Assembly (NCBI RefSeq): GCF_900102165.1
Contig: NZ_FNBD01000011.1
Span: 56,952-120,951, forward strand
Reading direction: 5' to 3'
Source: Cellulophaga baltica
Lineage (GTDB): Bacteria; Bacteroidota; Bacteroidia; Flavobacteriales; Flavobacteriaceae
DNA length: 64,000 nt
Shown in pieces: positions 17,939-26,000 of the stretch (position 1 is its first letter; each line of letters opens with the position of its first letter). The translations under genes and the position numbers were made by a program. The notes under the pieces were generated by a model. The model ran no database searches. It was not told the DNA's origin and saw nothing but the letters and a program-made list of their open reading frames with translations.

Positions 17939-20848
17939 TTAATTTTCTATTGCATCGTAAATTGCTCTTTGAATTCTGGTTCTTAACCCAGATTTAACTA
18001 AAAGCGTATTGGTAGCTGAAGGAAATGTTCTATTGGACAAGAATACATAGACAATCTCTTCCTCTGGATCTGCCCAAGTATACGTACCTGTAAATCCGCT
18101 ATGACCAAAACTTTTCTGAGATACACACCCACAAGTAGGCGATCCTGTTCTAGCATCTGGCTTATCAAACCCTACTCCTCTTCTTACATTCTCTTTGCAA
18201 AAATAACAGGTATTAAATTTCTTTATGGTTCTTGAACTAATAAAACGGTCTCCCCCATAAAAACCTCCCTGTAAATACATTTGCATAATTTTAGCAATAT
18301 CACCCGCATTGCTAAACAAGCCCGCATGACCACCTACACCACCTTGCATAGCTGCTCCCATATCATGCACATAGCCTTGCACTCTTTCATAGCGGTAGTA
18401 GTTATCTTCTTCACTAGGCACAATACGATCTTTTGCAAATTTATCTAAAGGATTATAGGTAGTTGTCGTTGCCCCGAGTGGCGCATAAAAATATTTATTC
18501 GCTAAAACATCTTGCTTATCGTTGTATGTATCCTCTATATATTTATGAAACACGTAATAACCTACATCACTATACCTATACCGGTTAGACTTCAAATCTT
18601 GCCTTCCAATACGGTTATAAATAGAATCTTTGTAGGCATCTGCTAGAAAAAGCTTATCCGTAACTCTTGTTGAAAATCCTGGCAATAGCTTATCTCTATA
18701 AAATTCGCCAGAAGGTTTTCTATTCTTATCTAAAGTACTGGTATAAAAAGCAATCCAAGCAGGCAAACGGCCATAATGAGACAATGCTTTTAAAACACTT
18801 ACATTTTTAAGTTCTGTATCTGCGTACGCAGGTATTAACTCTTGAAAAGTCTGATTTAAAGATAATTTACCATCTTCTTCCATTTTCATTAAAAGTGGTA
18901 AGGTTCCTAAAATTTTTGTCAAAGATGCCAAATCATAAATATGGTCTAAGGTTAGTGCTTCATTAGCGTCATACGTAGGTTTTCCAAAGGCTTTTTCATA
19001 GACAATCTTTCCTTTCCTGGCTACCAGTATTTGAGCTCCTGGAAACATTAAAGAATCTATCCCTGCTTTTACAAGTCGGTCTATCTCTGTTAATTTAGAA
19101 GAATTCAAACCCACACGCTCTGGCAAACTATAGCCTAACCTTAAAATAGAATCAAATTGTATACTCCTATTTACTGGAAGCTCTGGGTGGGCCGTAACAG
19201 GCAATTTACCTTTAGCACCTATAGCTCCAAAAATAACTTCGGCTACTTTTTCTTGGGCAATTGTACTATTTTGATAGCCAATAACAACACTATTTATTTT
19301 TTCTAAATTTATGGTAGTTAACGCATAGGGCTTTGCAAATTCAGCCAAGATTAAATTAGAGGTTCTTAAGGCTCCGATACTACTTAAGACCTTTAGATCA
19401 CTGCTAGAATAGCTATACGATTTCCAAGGACTTTCATTACTCTTATGATGTCCTACAATGATCAAATTATATGCTGATAAGCTACTCGGTGATGACAAAA
19501 CAGTATTCTTATCTACATTTGTTACCGTAGTGTACTTATTTAAAGCATTTAAAAAATCTGCTCCTGAAATATCTCCTAATTCCACATAGGCTATCCTTTT
19601 ATTTTCTAAGGTTTTCACAGGCAAAAGAGAAAAATCATTTTTAGCTACTGTAATTGCATTTTCAATAGCTCTTTCATACACCAGATCATTTTCCAAACTA
19701 TTTAAATCTTCATATAAGTTTTTTAAGGCAATAGGTTTATAATTATCTAAACCAACTTTATATTTTGCCATTAAAATTTTCTTCACAGAAGTTTCTAACC
19801 TTTTTTCTGAAATCCTTCCTTTCTCATAGGCTTTAAGTAGCCTGCTTTTGGCTGCCAGAACATCTTTAGGCATTAATAAAATATCATTACCTGCATTAAA
19901 TGCGGCTAGCTCTACATCACCCGGCGTTTTGGAAACCCCTACGCCATTCATATTTAAAGCATCTGTAAATACCAAGCCTTTAAATCCTAATTGATCTTTT
20001 AGGATCCCTGATATGATTTGTTCGGATAATGAAGATGGAATGTCTTTTTGGAATTCTAAACTTGGTACACTTAAATGTGCTACCATTATAGAACTGATAC
20101 CAGCATTAATAAGTTTCTTAAAAGGATACATTTCAATACTATCCAATCTTTTTCTAGAAAAAGGTATCTCGGGTAGTGTCTTATGAGAATCTGATGAAGT
20201 ATCTCCATGACCTGGAAAATGCTTACCACTAGACAATACTTGCTCACTTTCCATTCCTTTCATGAAAGCAATTCCATTTCGTGTTACATTATCTCTATTT
20301 TCTCCAAAAGAACGATTTCCTATAATTGGATTTTTTGGATTGGTATTAATATCAATATCTGGCGCAAAATTGATATGTACTCCTAGGCGTTTAGCATGTT
20401 TTCCTATTTGTTTTCCTACCCGTTCTACAATTGTACTATCTTTTATGGCTCCCAATGTCATATTCCAAGGGAAAGCGTAGGTAGAATCTAGGCGCATTGC
20501 CAATCCCCATTCTGCATCCATCCCTATCATTAATGGTATTTTAGAAGCAGATTGATATTTATTGGTAAGTTTTGCCTGTTGCACAGGTCCGCCATTAGAA
20601 AATATAACCCCACCTATATGATGTTCTGATATGAGTTGTTTTACTTTATCTGTTGCTGCTTTATTTTGGTTTGAAGCGACACTTACCATAAATAACTGGC
20701 CTACACGCTCTTCGAGAGACATTGCATTGTAGGTTGAATTCACCCAATTTTTTTGAGAAACACTATCTTTTACAATTAAAGGATTTCTTTGCGCTTGTAC
20801 AAAGAATGATATACCAAATAGGAAAATTACAAGGGAGTTTTTAAACAT
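17939..20848 (-). CDS. Fused GH3 beta-N-acetylglucosaminidase and class C beta-lactamase-like serine hydrolase
   Basis: A 969-residue exported protein (signal peptide 1-19, FFVQAQ). The N-terminal half is a glycoside hydrolase family 3 enzyme of the NagZ type: GKHFPGHGDTSSDSHKTLP at about 208-226 and the nucleophile region FTDALNMNGVG near 296. The C-terminal part, from about 590, is a beta-lactamase/penicillin-binding-like serine hydrolase with SLTK near 640, YSDVGYYVF as the YxN-like motif, and FGHSGFTGTYTW near the end. It would cut GlcNAc from muropeptides or chitin-like glycans and act on peptide or ester bonds. The fusion is known in Bacteroidota. The next gene is 148 bases away, so it may be transcribed alone. 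Confidence 0.9.
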   Translation of the reverse strand: MFKNSLVIFLFGISFFVQAQRNPLIVKDSVSQKNWVNSTYNAMSLEERVGQLFMVSVASNQNKAATDKVKQLISEHHIGGVIFSNGGPVQQAKLTNKYQSASKIPLMIGMDAEWGLAMRLDSTYAFPWNMTLGAIKDSTIVERVGKQIGKHAKRLGVHINFAPDIDINTNPKNPIIGNRSFGENRDNVTRNGIAFMKGMESEQVLSSGKHFPGHGDTSSDSHKTLPEIPFSRKRLDSIEMYPFKKLINAGISSIMVAHLSVPSLEFQKDIPSSLSEQIISGILKDQLGFKGLVFTDALNMNGVGVSKTPGDVELAAFNAGNDILLMPKDVLAAKSRLLKAYEKGRISEKRLETSVKKILMAKYKVGLDNYKPIALKNLYEDLNSLENDLVYERAIENAITVAKNDFSLLPVKTLENKRIAYVELGDISGADFLNALNKYTTVTNVDKNTVLSSPSSLSAYNLIIVGHHKSNESPWKSYSYSSSDLKVLSSIGALRTSNLILAEFAKPYALTTINLEKINSVVIGYQNSTIAQEKVAEVIFGAIGAKGKLPVTAHPELPVNRSIQFDSILRLGYSLPERVGLNSSKLTEIDRLVKAGIDSLMFPGAQILVARKGKIVYEKAFGKPTYDANEALTLDHIYDLASLTKILGTLPLLMKMEEDGKLSLNQTFQELIPAYADTELKNVSVLKALSHYGRLPAWIAFYTSTLDKNRKPSGEFYRDKLLPGFSTRVTDKLFLADAYKDSIYNRIGRQDLKSNRYRYSDVGYYVFHKYIEDTYNDKQDVLANKYFYAPLGATTTTYNPLDKFAKDRIVPSEEDNYYRYERVQGYVHDMGAAMQGGVGGHAGLFSNAGDIAKIMQMYLQGGFYGGDRFISSRTIKKFNTCYFCKENVRRGVGFDKPDARTGSPTCGCVSQKSFGHSGFTGTYTWADPEEEIVYVFLSNRTFPSATNTLLVKSGLRTRIQRAIYDAIEN

Positions 20849-20997
20849 AAAAAAGAGAATCTAACTGTAGACAACCAAAAATAATGTCTTTTATTGCATT
20901 TTGTCGATTGATTATAGTAAAATTAGGGTTTTTGATTGAAACAAAATTAATTAAAACACTAAATTCTATATAAATTTTAGCCTATTATTTATAAAAA

Positions 20998-21031
20998 AAG
21001 CATCTAATTAGAAGGTTCTAATTAGATGCTT
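20998..21031 (-). terminator. Rho-independent terminator after the 21057-24635 operon
   Basis: A perfect 16-bp inverted repeat (AAGCATCTAATTAGAA and its complement) with a 2-base loop. Read on the minus strand it ends in CTTTTTTTAT. It lies 26 bases after the last stop of the minus-strand operon. Confidence 0.88.
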
Positions 21032-21056
21032 GTTCTTTTATTTTCTTAACTCATTT

Positions 21057-21539
21057 TTACATGAATCTAGCATGCCAACTTTCTTCGGCAGGAACTTCCC
21101 AATGGTTTAAATATTCTTCTTTGTTCGTTACCAAATTATTAAAAACAATCGTATTCTTAGAAACTGATTTATTTTTTGCCATTTTCTTAAAATCTAGTAA
21201 TGTTTTATAGGCAACAAATTCTCCCTGCTTGTAAGACACATTCATTTTATCTAACAAATCTACCGAATATTTCTGCTCTAAGGCTTGAATAAAACGAACA
21301 GAAGCATCTATGGAACATCCTGTAGCTCCGGCAACATTCTGATCTAAGGCGATAACAATAAATCTATTGTAAGGCATTTCATAACCCGCATTCAAATCGC
21401 TTCCATGTGCCGTCCAATCTTTTAAAAAGGCATCTAATTCTGAACGTATCTCTGTAAGTTCTTTCTCAGAAAAACTTCTACTAGCTTGATATATCCAAAT
21501 TCTAGACGAATCTGGTAAGTCTTTAAAATCTATTAACAT
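21057..21539 (-). CDS. Conserved Bacteroidota protein of unknown function
   Basis: A 160-residue soluble protein with no signal peptide. Visible features are WIYQASRSFSEKE near the N-terminus, MPYNRFIVIALDQ, GCSIDASVRFIQALE and WHARFM at the end. Homologues in this phylum are often labelled 'ABC transporter ATPase', but there is no Walker A or signature motif here, so that label should not be used. It is 12 bases downstream of the cysteine-rich Fe-S protein and shares its operon, which suggests a link to that redox pair. I do not know its activity. Confidence 0.75.
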   Translation of the reverse strand: MLIDFKDLPDSSRIWIYQASRSFSEKELTEIRSELDAFLKDWTAHGSDLNAGYEMPYNRFIVIALDQNVAGATGCSIDASVRFIQALEQKYSVDLLDKMNVSYKQGEFVAYKTLLDFKKMAKNKSVSKNTIVFNNLVTNKEEYLNHWEVPAEESWHARFM

Positions 21540-21551
21540 CTATCTTTTTTA

Positions 21552-22343
21552 TTAAAGATCATCTGCAGAAGCAATAAGCTCCGCAATATCCATTACAGCA
21601 ATACTTGCCTCTTTTTCTTTATTCTTAACCCCGTCCGTCATCATCGTATTACAGAAAGGACACCCAGCTGCAATAATATCTGGCTGTGTTTCTAAGGCTT
21701 GCTCTGTACGCTCAATATTAATGTCTTTAGCACCTTTTTCTGGTTCTTTAAACATTTGAGCTCCACCAGCACCACAACAAAGACCTCTAGTTTTACAGCT
21801 CTTCATTTCTACAAGCTCTGCATCTAATTTTCTAATAAGCTCTCTTGGAGCCTCATAAACATCATTGGCACGTCCTAAATAACAAGGATCATGAAAGGTA
21901 ATACGCTTCCCTTTAAACTTACCACCTTCCATAGTAATACGCCCCTCTTCTAACAATTGTTTTAAAAATTGCGTGTGGTGTACCACTTCATAAGAACCAC
22001 CTAAGCTAGGGTATTCATTCTTAAGGGTATTAAAACAATGCGGGCAAGCGGTAACTACCTTTTTTACATCATAAGCATTCAAAACCTCTATATTGGTTAC
22101 AGCCTGCATCTGAAATAAAAACTCATTTCCAGATCTCTTTGCAGGGTCTCCAGTACAACTTTCCTCTGTACCCAGAACCGCAAAATTTACGTTTGCTTTA
22201 TTTAATATTTTTACAAATGCTTTGGTTATTTTTTTTGCTCGATCATCAAAACTACCCGCACAACCTACCCAAAAAAGGACTTCTGGTTGCTTACCTTCTG
22301 CAAAAAGAGATGCCATTGTAGGCACATTTATTTCATTACTCAT
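21552..22343 (-). CDS. Cysteine-rich (CCG domain) Fe-S oxidoreductase subunit
   Basis: A 263-residue cytosolic protein with two CCG-type domains of the HdrB/GlpC/LutA kind. Seen motifs: VGCAGSFDDRAKK, TACPHCFNTLKNEYP near residue 100, HDPCYLGR, GLCCGAGGAQMF near 190, and GCPFCNTMMTDG. Such domains bind an unusual iron-sulfur centre and exchange electrons with a membrane Fe-S partner. That partner is the gene immediately upstream (12 bases). The substrate (disulfide, glycolate, lactate or other) is not given by the sequence. Confidence 0.85.
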   Translation of the reverse strand: MSNEINVPTMASLFAEGKQPEVLFWVGCAGSFDDRAKKITKAFVKILNKANVNFAVLGTEESCTGDPAKRSGNEFLFQMQAVTNIEVLNAYDVKKVVTACPHCFNTLKNEYPSLGGSYEVVHHTQFLKQLLEEGRITMEGGKFKGKRITFHDPCYLGRANDVYEAPRELIRKLDAELVEMKSCKTRGLCCGAGGAQMFKEPEKGAKDINIERTEQALETQPDIIAAGCPFCNTMMTDGVKNKEKEASIAVMDIAELIASADDL

Positions 22344-22355
22344 ACCTAATAATTC

Positions 22356-23666
22356 TTATGATTCGTTAGCCCAGTTTAATCTATCTTGCTGATTAAAAGG
22401 CCAAGGTGCTCCATTGTTTTCTATATTTCCCATCATATTATTTAAATCTGATGGTGCAGCAGATTGCTCCATAACTAAATATTGACGCATATCCATAATA
22501 ATAGATAACGGATCTATACTTACAGGACAAGCTTCTACACAGGCATTACACGACGTACAAGCCCATAATTCTTCATTTGAGATATAATCACCCAACAATT
22601 GCTTCCCGTCCGGAACAAAGGTTCCTTTATTAGCATCTATATTCTTACCTACTTCTACCAAACGATCACGTGTATCCATCATGATCTTACGTGGAGAAAG
22701 TTTTTTACCTGTAATGTTTGCAGGACATTCACTAGTACAACGACCGCATTCTGTACAGGTATAGGCATTTAATAATTGTACCCAACTTAAATCTGTCACG
22801 TCAGACGCACCAAATTTCTCAGGAACTGGAGCATCTTCTGCTGGCGCTGCAAACGGATCTGCTGAAGGATCCATCATTAATTTTACTTCTTTTGTTACCG
22901 CTTCATTATTTAGAAACTGTCCTTTAGGTCTTAGCTTACCATAGTACGTATTTGGAAACGCTAAAAGGATATGTAAATGCTTAGAAAAATACAAATAATT
23001 CAAAAACACCAATATTCCAATAATATGAATCCACCATGCGGTGCGCTCAATCATATGCAAGCTTCCTTCAGACATACCATCAAACAAAGGAGCAATAAAC
23101 TGACTGATAACATTTCCTGAACCTAAATTCTGAAACGTAGTATCTGTCGCATTCATAACTAAGAACAAGCACATTAATACAACTTCAAAATACAAAATAA
23201 TATTCCCATCACTTTTTGGCCAACCCGTCATTTCAGCACTTAAAAAACGCTTAATTTTTATCACATTTCTACGAATCCAAAAAGCAATCACAGCAACTAA
23301 AACTAGCAGCGCTAACACTTCAAAAGAACCAATTAGAAAACCATAAACAGAAGCATTCAACACCTGTAAACCTATACGGTGTGTGCCAAATACCCCATCA
23401 ATAACAATTTCTAAAACTTCTATATTGATAATGATAAAACCTACATAAACAATAATATGAAGAAAACCCGCAATAGGTCTTACGACCATTTTGGATTGAC
23501 CAAGTGCAATTTTAGCCATGTTCTTCCAACGCTGCGGTTTGTTATCACTAATGTCAAGGTCTTTTCCTAAACTTATATTCCGAAATAGCTTTTTTACATT
23601 GGAAGCAAAATAGCCAATACCGGCAATAAGAATAAGGGTAAATAGTATTTGTGAAATGTACTGCAT
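22356..23666 (-). CDS. Membrane-bound 4Fe-4S electron-transfer protein (HdrED/NarI-like fusion)
   Basis: A 436-residue protein with about five or six membrane helices in the first 250 residues (for example QILFTLILIAGIGYF, HIIVYVGFIIINIEVLEIV, ILVFLNYLYF) resembling cytochrome b-type NarI/HdrE anchors. A soluble part follows with two 4Fe-4S motifs: CTECGRCTSECP near 300 and CTSCNACVEACP near 367. It probably passes electrons between the quinone pool and the CCG protein encoded 12 bases downstream. The pair is widespread in Bacteroidota without an agreed name. Confidence 0.85.
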   Translation of the reverse strand: MQYISQILFTLILIAGIGYFASNVKKLFRNISLGKDLDISDNKPQRWKNMAKIALGQSKMVVRPIAGFLHIIVYVGFIIINIEVLEIVIDGVFGTHRIGLQVLNASVYGFLIGSFEVLALLVLVAVIAFWIRRNVIKIKRFLSAEMTGWPKSDGNIILYFEVVLMCLFLVMNATDTTFQNLGSGNVISQFIAPLFDGMSEGSLHMIERTAWWIHIIGILVFLNYLYFSKHLHILLAFPNTYYGKLRPKGQFLNNEAVTKEVKLMMDPSADPFAAPAEDAPVPEKFGASDVTDLSWVQLLNAYTCTECGRCTSECPANITGKKLSPRKIMMDTRDRLVEVGKNIDANKGTFVPDGKQLLGDYISNEELWACTSCNACVEACPVSIDPLSIIMDMRQYLVMEQSAAPSDLNNMMGNIENNGAPWPFNQQDRLNWANES

Positions 23667-23669
23667 AAT

Positions 23670-24635
23670 TTAGTCTTGAATAGTTTGGGCTGGATCATTC
23701 TCAGGCACTTCGTAATCTATCTGTTTTTTTCCAAATACAGAAACATTTACGTAACGCTTAGGATTTAAACGAAAATCTTGAAGTAATAAATCTAATTCTT
23801 TAGATGAGTTTGCTAAATTGGTATATAGTTCCTCATCCGTCATCAATTTACCAATCGTACCATCTCCATTTTCCATCTTAGCCAACATAACATCCAAACT
23901 TGCAACAGTAGATTCCAAGCTTTTCATAGTTTCTACCAAACCTGCTTTAGAAATAGAGTCTGAAAGGTTTTTAAAATTATCAGTCATGGCAGCCATGTTC
24001 TTAATAGAAGTATCTAAATTCCCCTTATTATCTGCTAGAAGACCATTTAAGGCATTAGCACTTCCTTGAAAACTTTTCACTAAACTATTTAAACCGCTAA
24101 TGCTTTCCCTTAAATCTTTCTTTGTCTTGGTATCTAAAACCTGGTTGAAGTTTATAAGTAACGAATCTGCATTGGTCACTGCTCCTTCTATTTTACTTTG
24201 TAAAGGCGCTAAATTTTTCTGGACTAAATCCGTCAGCCCCGGTTTTATGGAAGAGATTAAAGTATCTCCAGATTTTGCTGAGGGCGAACCATCAAACATT
24301 GGGATAATTTGAATTCCTTTTCCTCCTATGATACCTGTATCGTAAAGCTCTGCTTTACTGTTATTAGAAAAATCAAACTCATTACTCACAGAAAATGTAA
24401 CCAACAACTTACCAGAATCGTCTTTAAACTTAATTCCGTTTACTTTTCCAACATTATATCCGTTTATAGATACTGGCGTTCCGGTCTGTAAACCACCAAC
24501 ATTATTATACACAGCATAAAATGTTTTGCTATTATCAAACAAGGATGATGATTTCAAATAACTGAATCCCATTAAAAATAATAGGATACCGCCCACAACT
24601 ATAATTCCCGTTTTAATCTCTCTTGATATTTTCAA
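23670..24635 (-). CDS. MlaD/MCE family lipid-transport protein
   Basis: A 321-residue protein with one N-terminal membrane anchor (about 11-27) and an MCE domain (about 36-118: YAVYNNVGGLQTGTPVSINGYNVGKV, GKGIQIIPMF). The rest is a long helical region with repeated turns (NLAPLQSKIEG, LDTSIKNMAAM). MCE proteins form rings that carry lipids between the membranes. The start is TTG at 24633-24635, giving the family-like MKISREIKTG; no ATG lies nearby. It is 3 bases upstream of the membrane Fe-S gene. The usual permease and ATPase partners (MlaE, MlaF) are not here. Confidence 0.86.
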   Translation of the reverse strand: MKISREIKTGIIVVGGILLFLMGFSYLKSSSLFDNSKTFYAVYNNVGGLQTGTPVSINGYNVGKVNGIKFKDDSGKLLVTFSVSNEFDFSNNSKAELYDTGIIGGKGIQIIPMFDGSPSAKSGDTLISSIKPGLTDLVQKNLAPLQSKIEGAVTNADSLLINFNQVLDTKTKKDLRESISGLNSLVKSFQGSANALNGLLADNKGNLDTSIKNMAAMTDNFKNLSDSISKAGLVETMKSLESTVASLDVMLAKMENGDGTIGKLMTDEELYTNLANSSKELDLLLQDFRLNPKRYVNVSVFGKKQIDYEVPENDPAQTIQD

Positions 24636-24703
24636 ATGAATGAATTTAGGATTTGTAACAAAATTAGAAATAATTTATTTAAGACTTGTTATTTATCTTA
24701 AAC

Positions 24704-25903
24704 CTATTTGATTGCTTCTTTAATATTGATTCTAACATCATTTTTATAGGCTACAACATAAGCTCCTTTAAACCCCTTATCTTCCGCATCTTTCCTTAAG
24801 GTATTCGCATAATCATAGGATGTAGTACTGCCATACATATACCTATAAATATTCTTAAAAGCTTCTTTTGATATTGTATTTAATCCTTTAAAATTTGCAG
24901 GAGTTAAACCCAAATCTTTAGAACTAGCCATTATTTGAACTTTAAATACTACTTCTGACTTCGGTGCTTCTTTTGCTACTACAGGCACTTCCTTAGGCTT
25001 CACCACTTTTGGGGCAACCACTACAGGCTCTTTAACCACTTTAGGCACTTCTTTTACAACCGTTTCTTCTTTTACCACTACTGGCGCCACTGGTTTTACT
25101 TCCGTTATTTGATCACTTACATTAGAACTAATAGCTTTCTTATATTGAAGAATAGCATTAGCAATAGCATCTCCCATATCATTTTGACCCTTTACAGAAT
25201 TTAAATATTCTCCTTCTGGCTTATGGGTTAGAAAACCTGTTTCTACCAAAACGCTAGGCATAAATGTTTGATGCAATACAATAAACCCCGCTTGTTTTAC
25301 TTTACGGTCTACACGCTGTAATTTACCTGTAAAATTATCCTGCATTGTTTTTGCCAACATAATGCTTTGGTCCAGAAACTCTTCTTGCATAATAGTTAAC
25401 CCGATAACGGATTCTGGAGAGTTAATGTTGTATGCCGCATAGCGCGATTCATAATTATCTTCTAAATAAATAGAAGAGTTCTCTTTTTTAGCAATTTCAA
25501 AATTTTGCTTGTTCGCATGTAATCCTAATACAAAGGTACCTGCGCCATGTGCTTCTGATGTATGAGAATCACAATGAACAGACACAAAAAGATTAGCATT
25601 TGCTTTATTGGCAATTTCTCCTCGCTTGTATAAATCTACAAAAGTATCATCATCTCTAGTATAGATTACTTTGACATCTTTCTCCTTAGCTAAAATTGCC
25701 CCTACGCGTAAAACAATCTTCAGCGCTATGTTTTTTTCTAAAAAGCCATTCCCTAAATTTCCTGGATCATGACCTCCATGACCTGCATCCAAAACAACAA
25801 TAAAAGGATCTTGTACTGTTTCAATTTTGTCATTTCCACCAAACGAAGTAAGCGTAAAACCTATTAATAAAAGTAATAGTGGATAAAAACAATTCTTAAG
25901 CAT
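24704..25903 (-). CDS. N-acetylmuramoyl-L-alanine amidase (Amidase_3) with C-terminal SPOR-like part
   Basis: A 399-residue exported cell-wall hydrolase. After a signal peptide, the zinc amidase domain (about 33-245) shows VVLDAGHGGHDPG, the Glu of FLEKNIALK, SVHCDSH and VLVETGFLTH, which supply zinc ligands and catalytic glutamates. A Val/Lys/Pro-rich linker (about 265-310, repeated VVKE and KEVPVV) leads to a C-terminal domain with VFKVQIMASS that resembles SPOR-type glycan binding. It would cut the amide between MurNAc and the stem peptide in cell division or daughter-cell separation. It is 68 bases upstream of the MCE gene and divergent from LptD. Confidence 0.92.
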   Translation of the reverse strand: MLKNCFYPLLLLLIGFTLTSFGGNDKIETVQDPFIVVLDAGHGGHDPGNLGNGFLEKNIALKIVLRVGAILAKEKDVKVIYTRDDDTFVDLYKRGEIANKANANLFVSVHCDSHTSEAHGAGTFVLGLHANKQNFEIAKKENSSIYLEDNYESRYAAYNINSPESVIGLTIMQEEFLDQSIMLAKTMQDNFTGKLQRVDRKVKQAGFIVLHQTFMPSVLVETGFLTHKPEGEYLNSVKGQNDMGDAIANAILQYKKAISSNVSDQITEVKPVAPVVVKEETVVKEVPKVVKEPVVVAPKVVKPKEVPVVAKEAPKSEVVFKVQIMASSKDLGLTPANFKGLNTISKEAFKNIYRYMYGSTTSYDYANTLRKDAEDKGFKGAYVVAYKNDVRINIKEAIK

Positions 25904-25971
25904 ATGTTATTATATTTGTAATAATGGTTAAATTAATTGTAATGTATCCTATACAGAACAAAAAATATATG

Positions 25972-25979
25972 TAAGTTTG
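25972..25979 (+). promoter_or_regulatory. Candidate -7 element for lptD
   Basis: TAAGTTTG fits the Bacteroidota -7 consensus TAnnTTTG and lies 22 bases before the lptD ATG. No TTG stands at the right distance upstream, so the call is weak. Another TAnnTTTG match is at 25911-25918. Confidence 0.35.
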
Positions 25980-26000
25980 ACTCCGATTCTTTAGTTAACA

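Noticed and set aside
21057..21539. ABC transporter ATPase
   Set aside because: No Walker A, Walker B or ABC signature motif in 160 residues.
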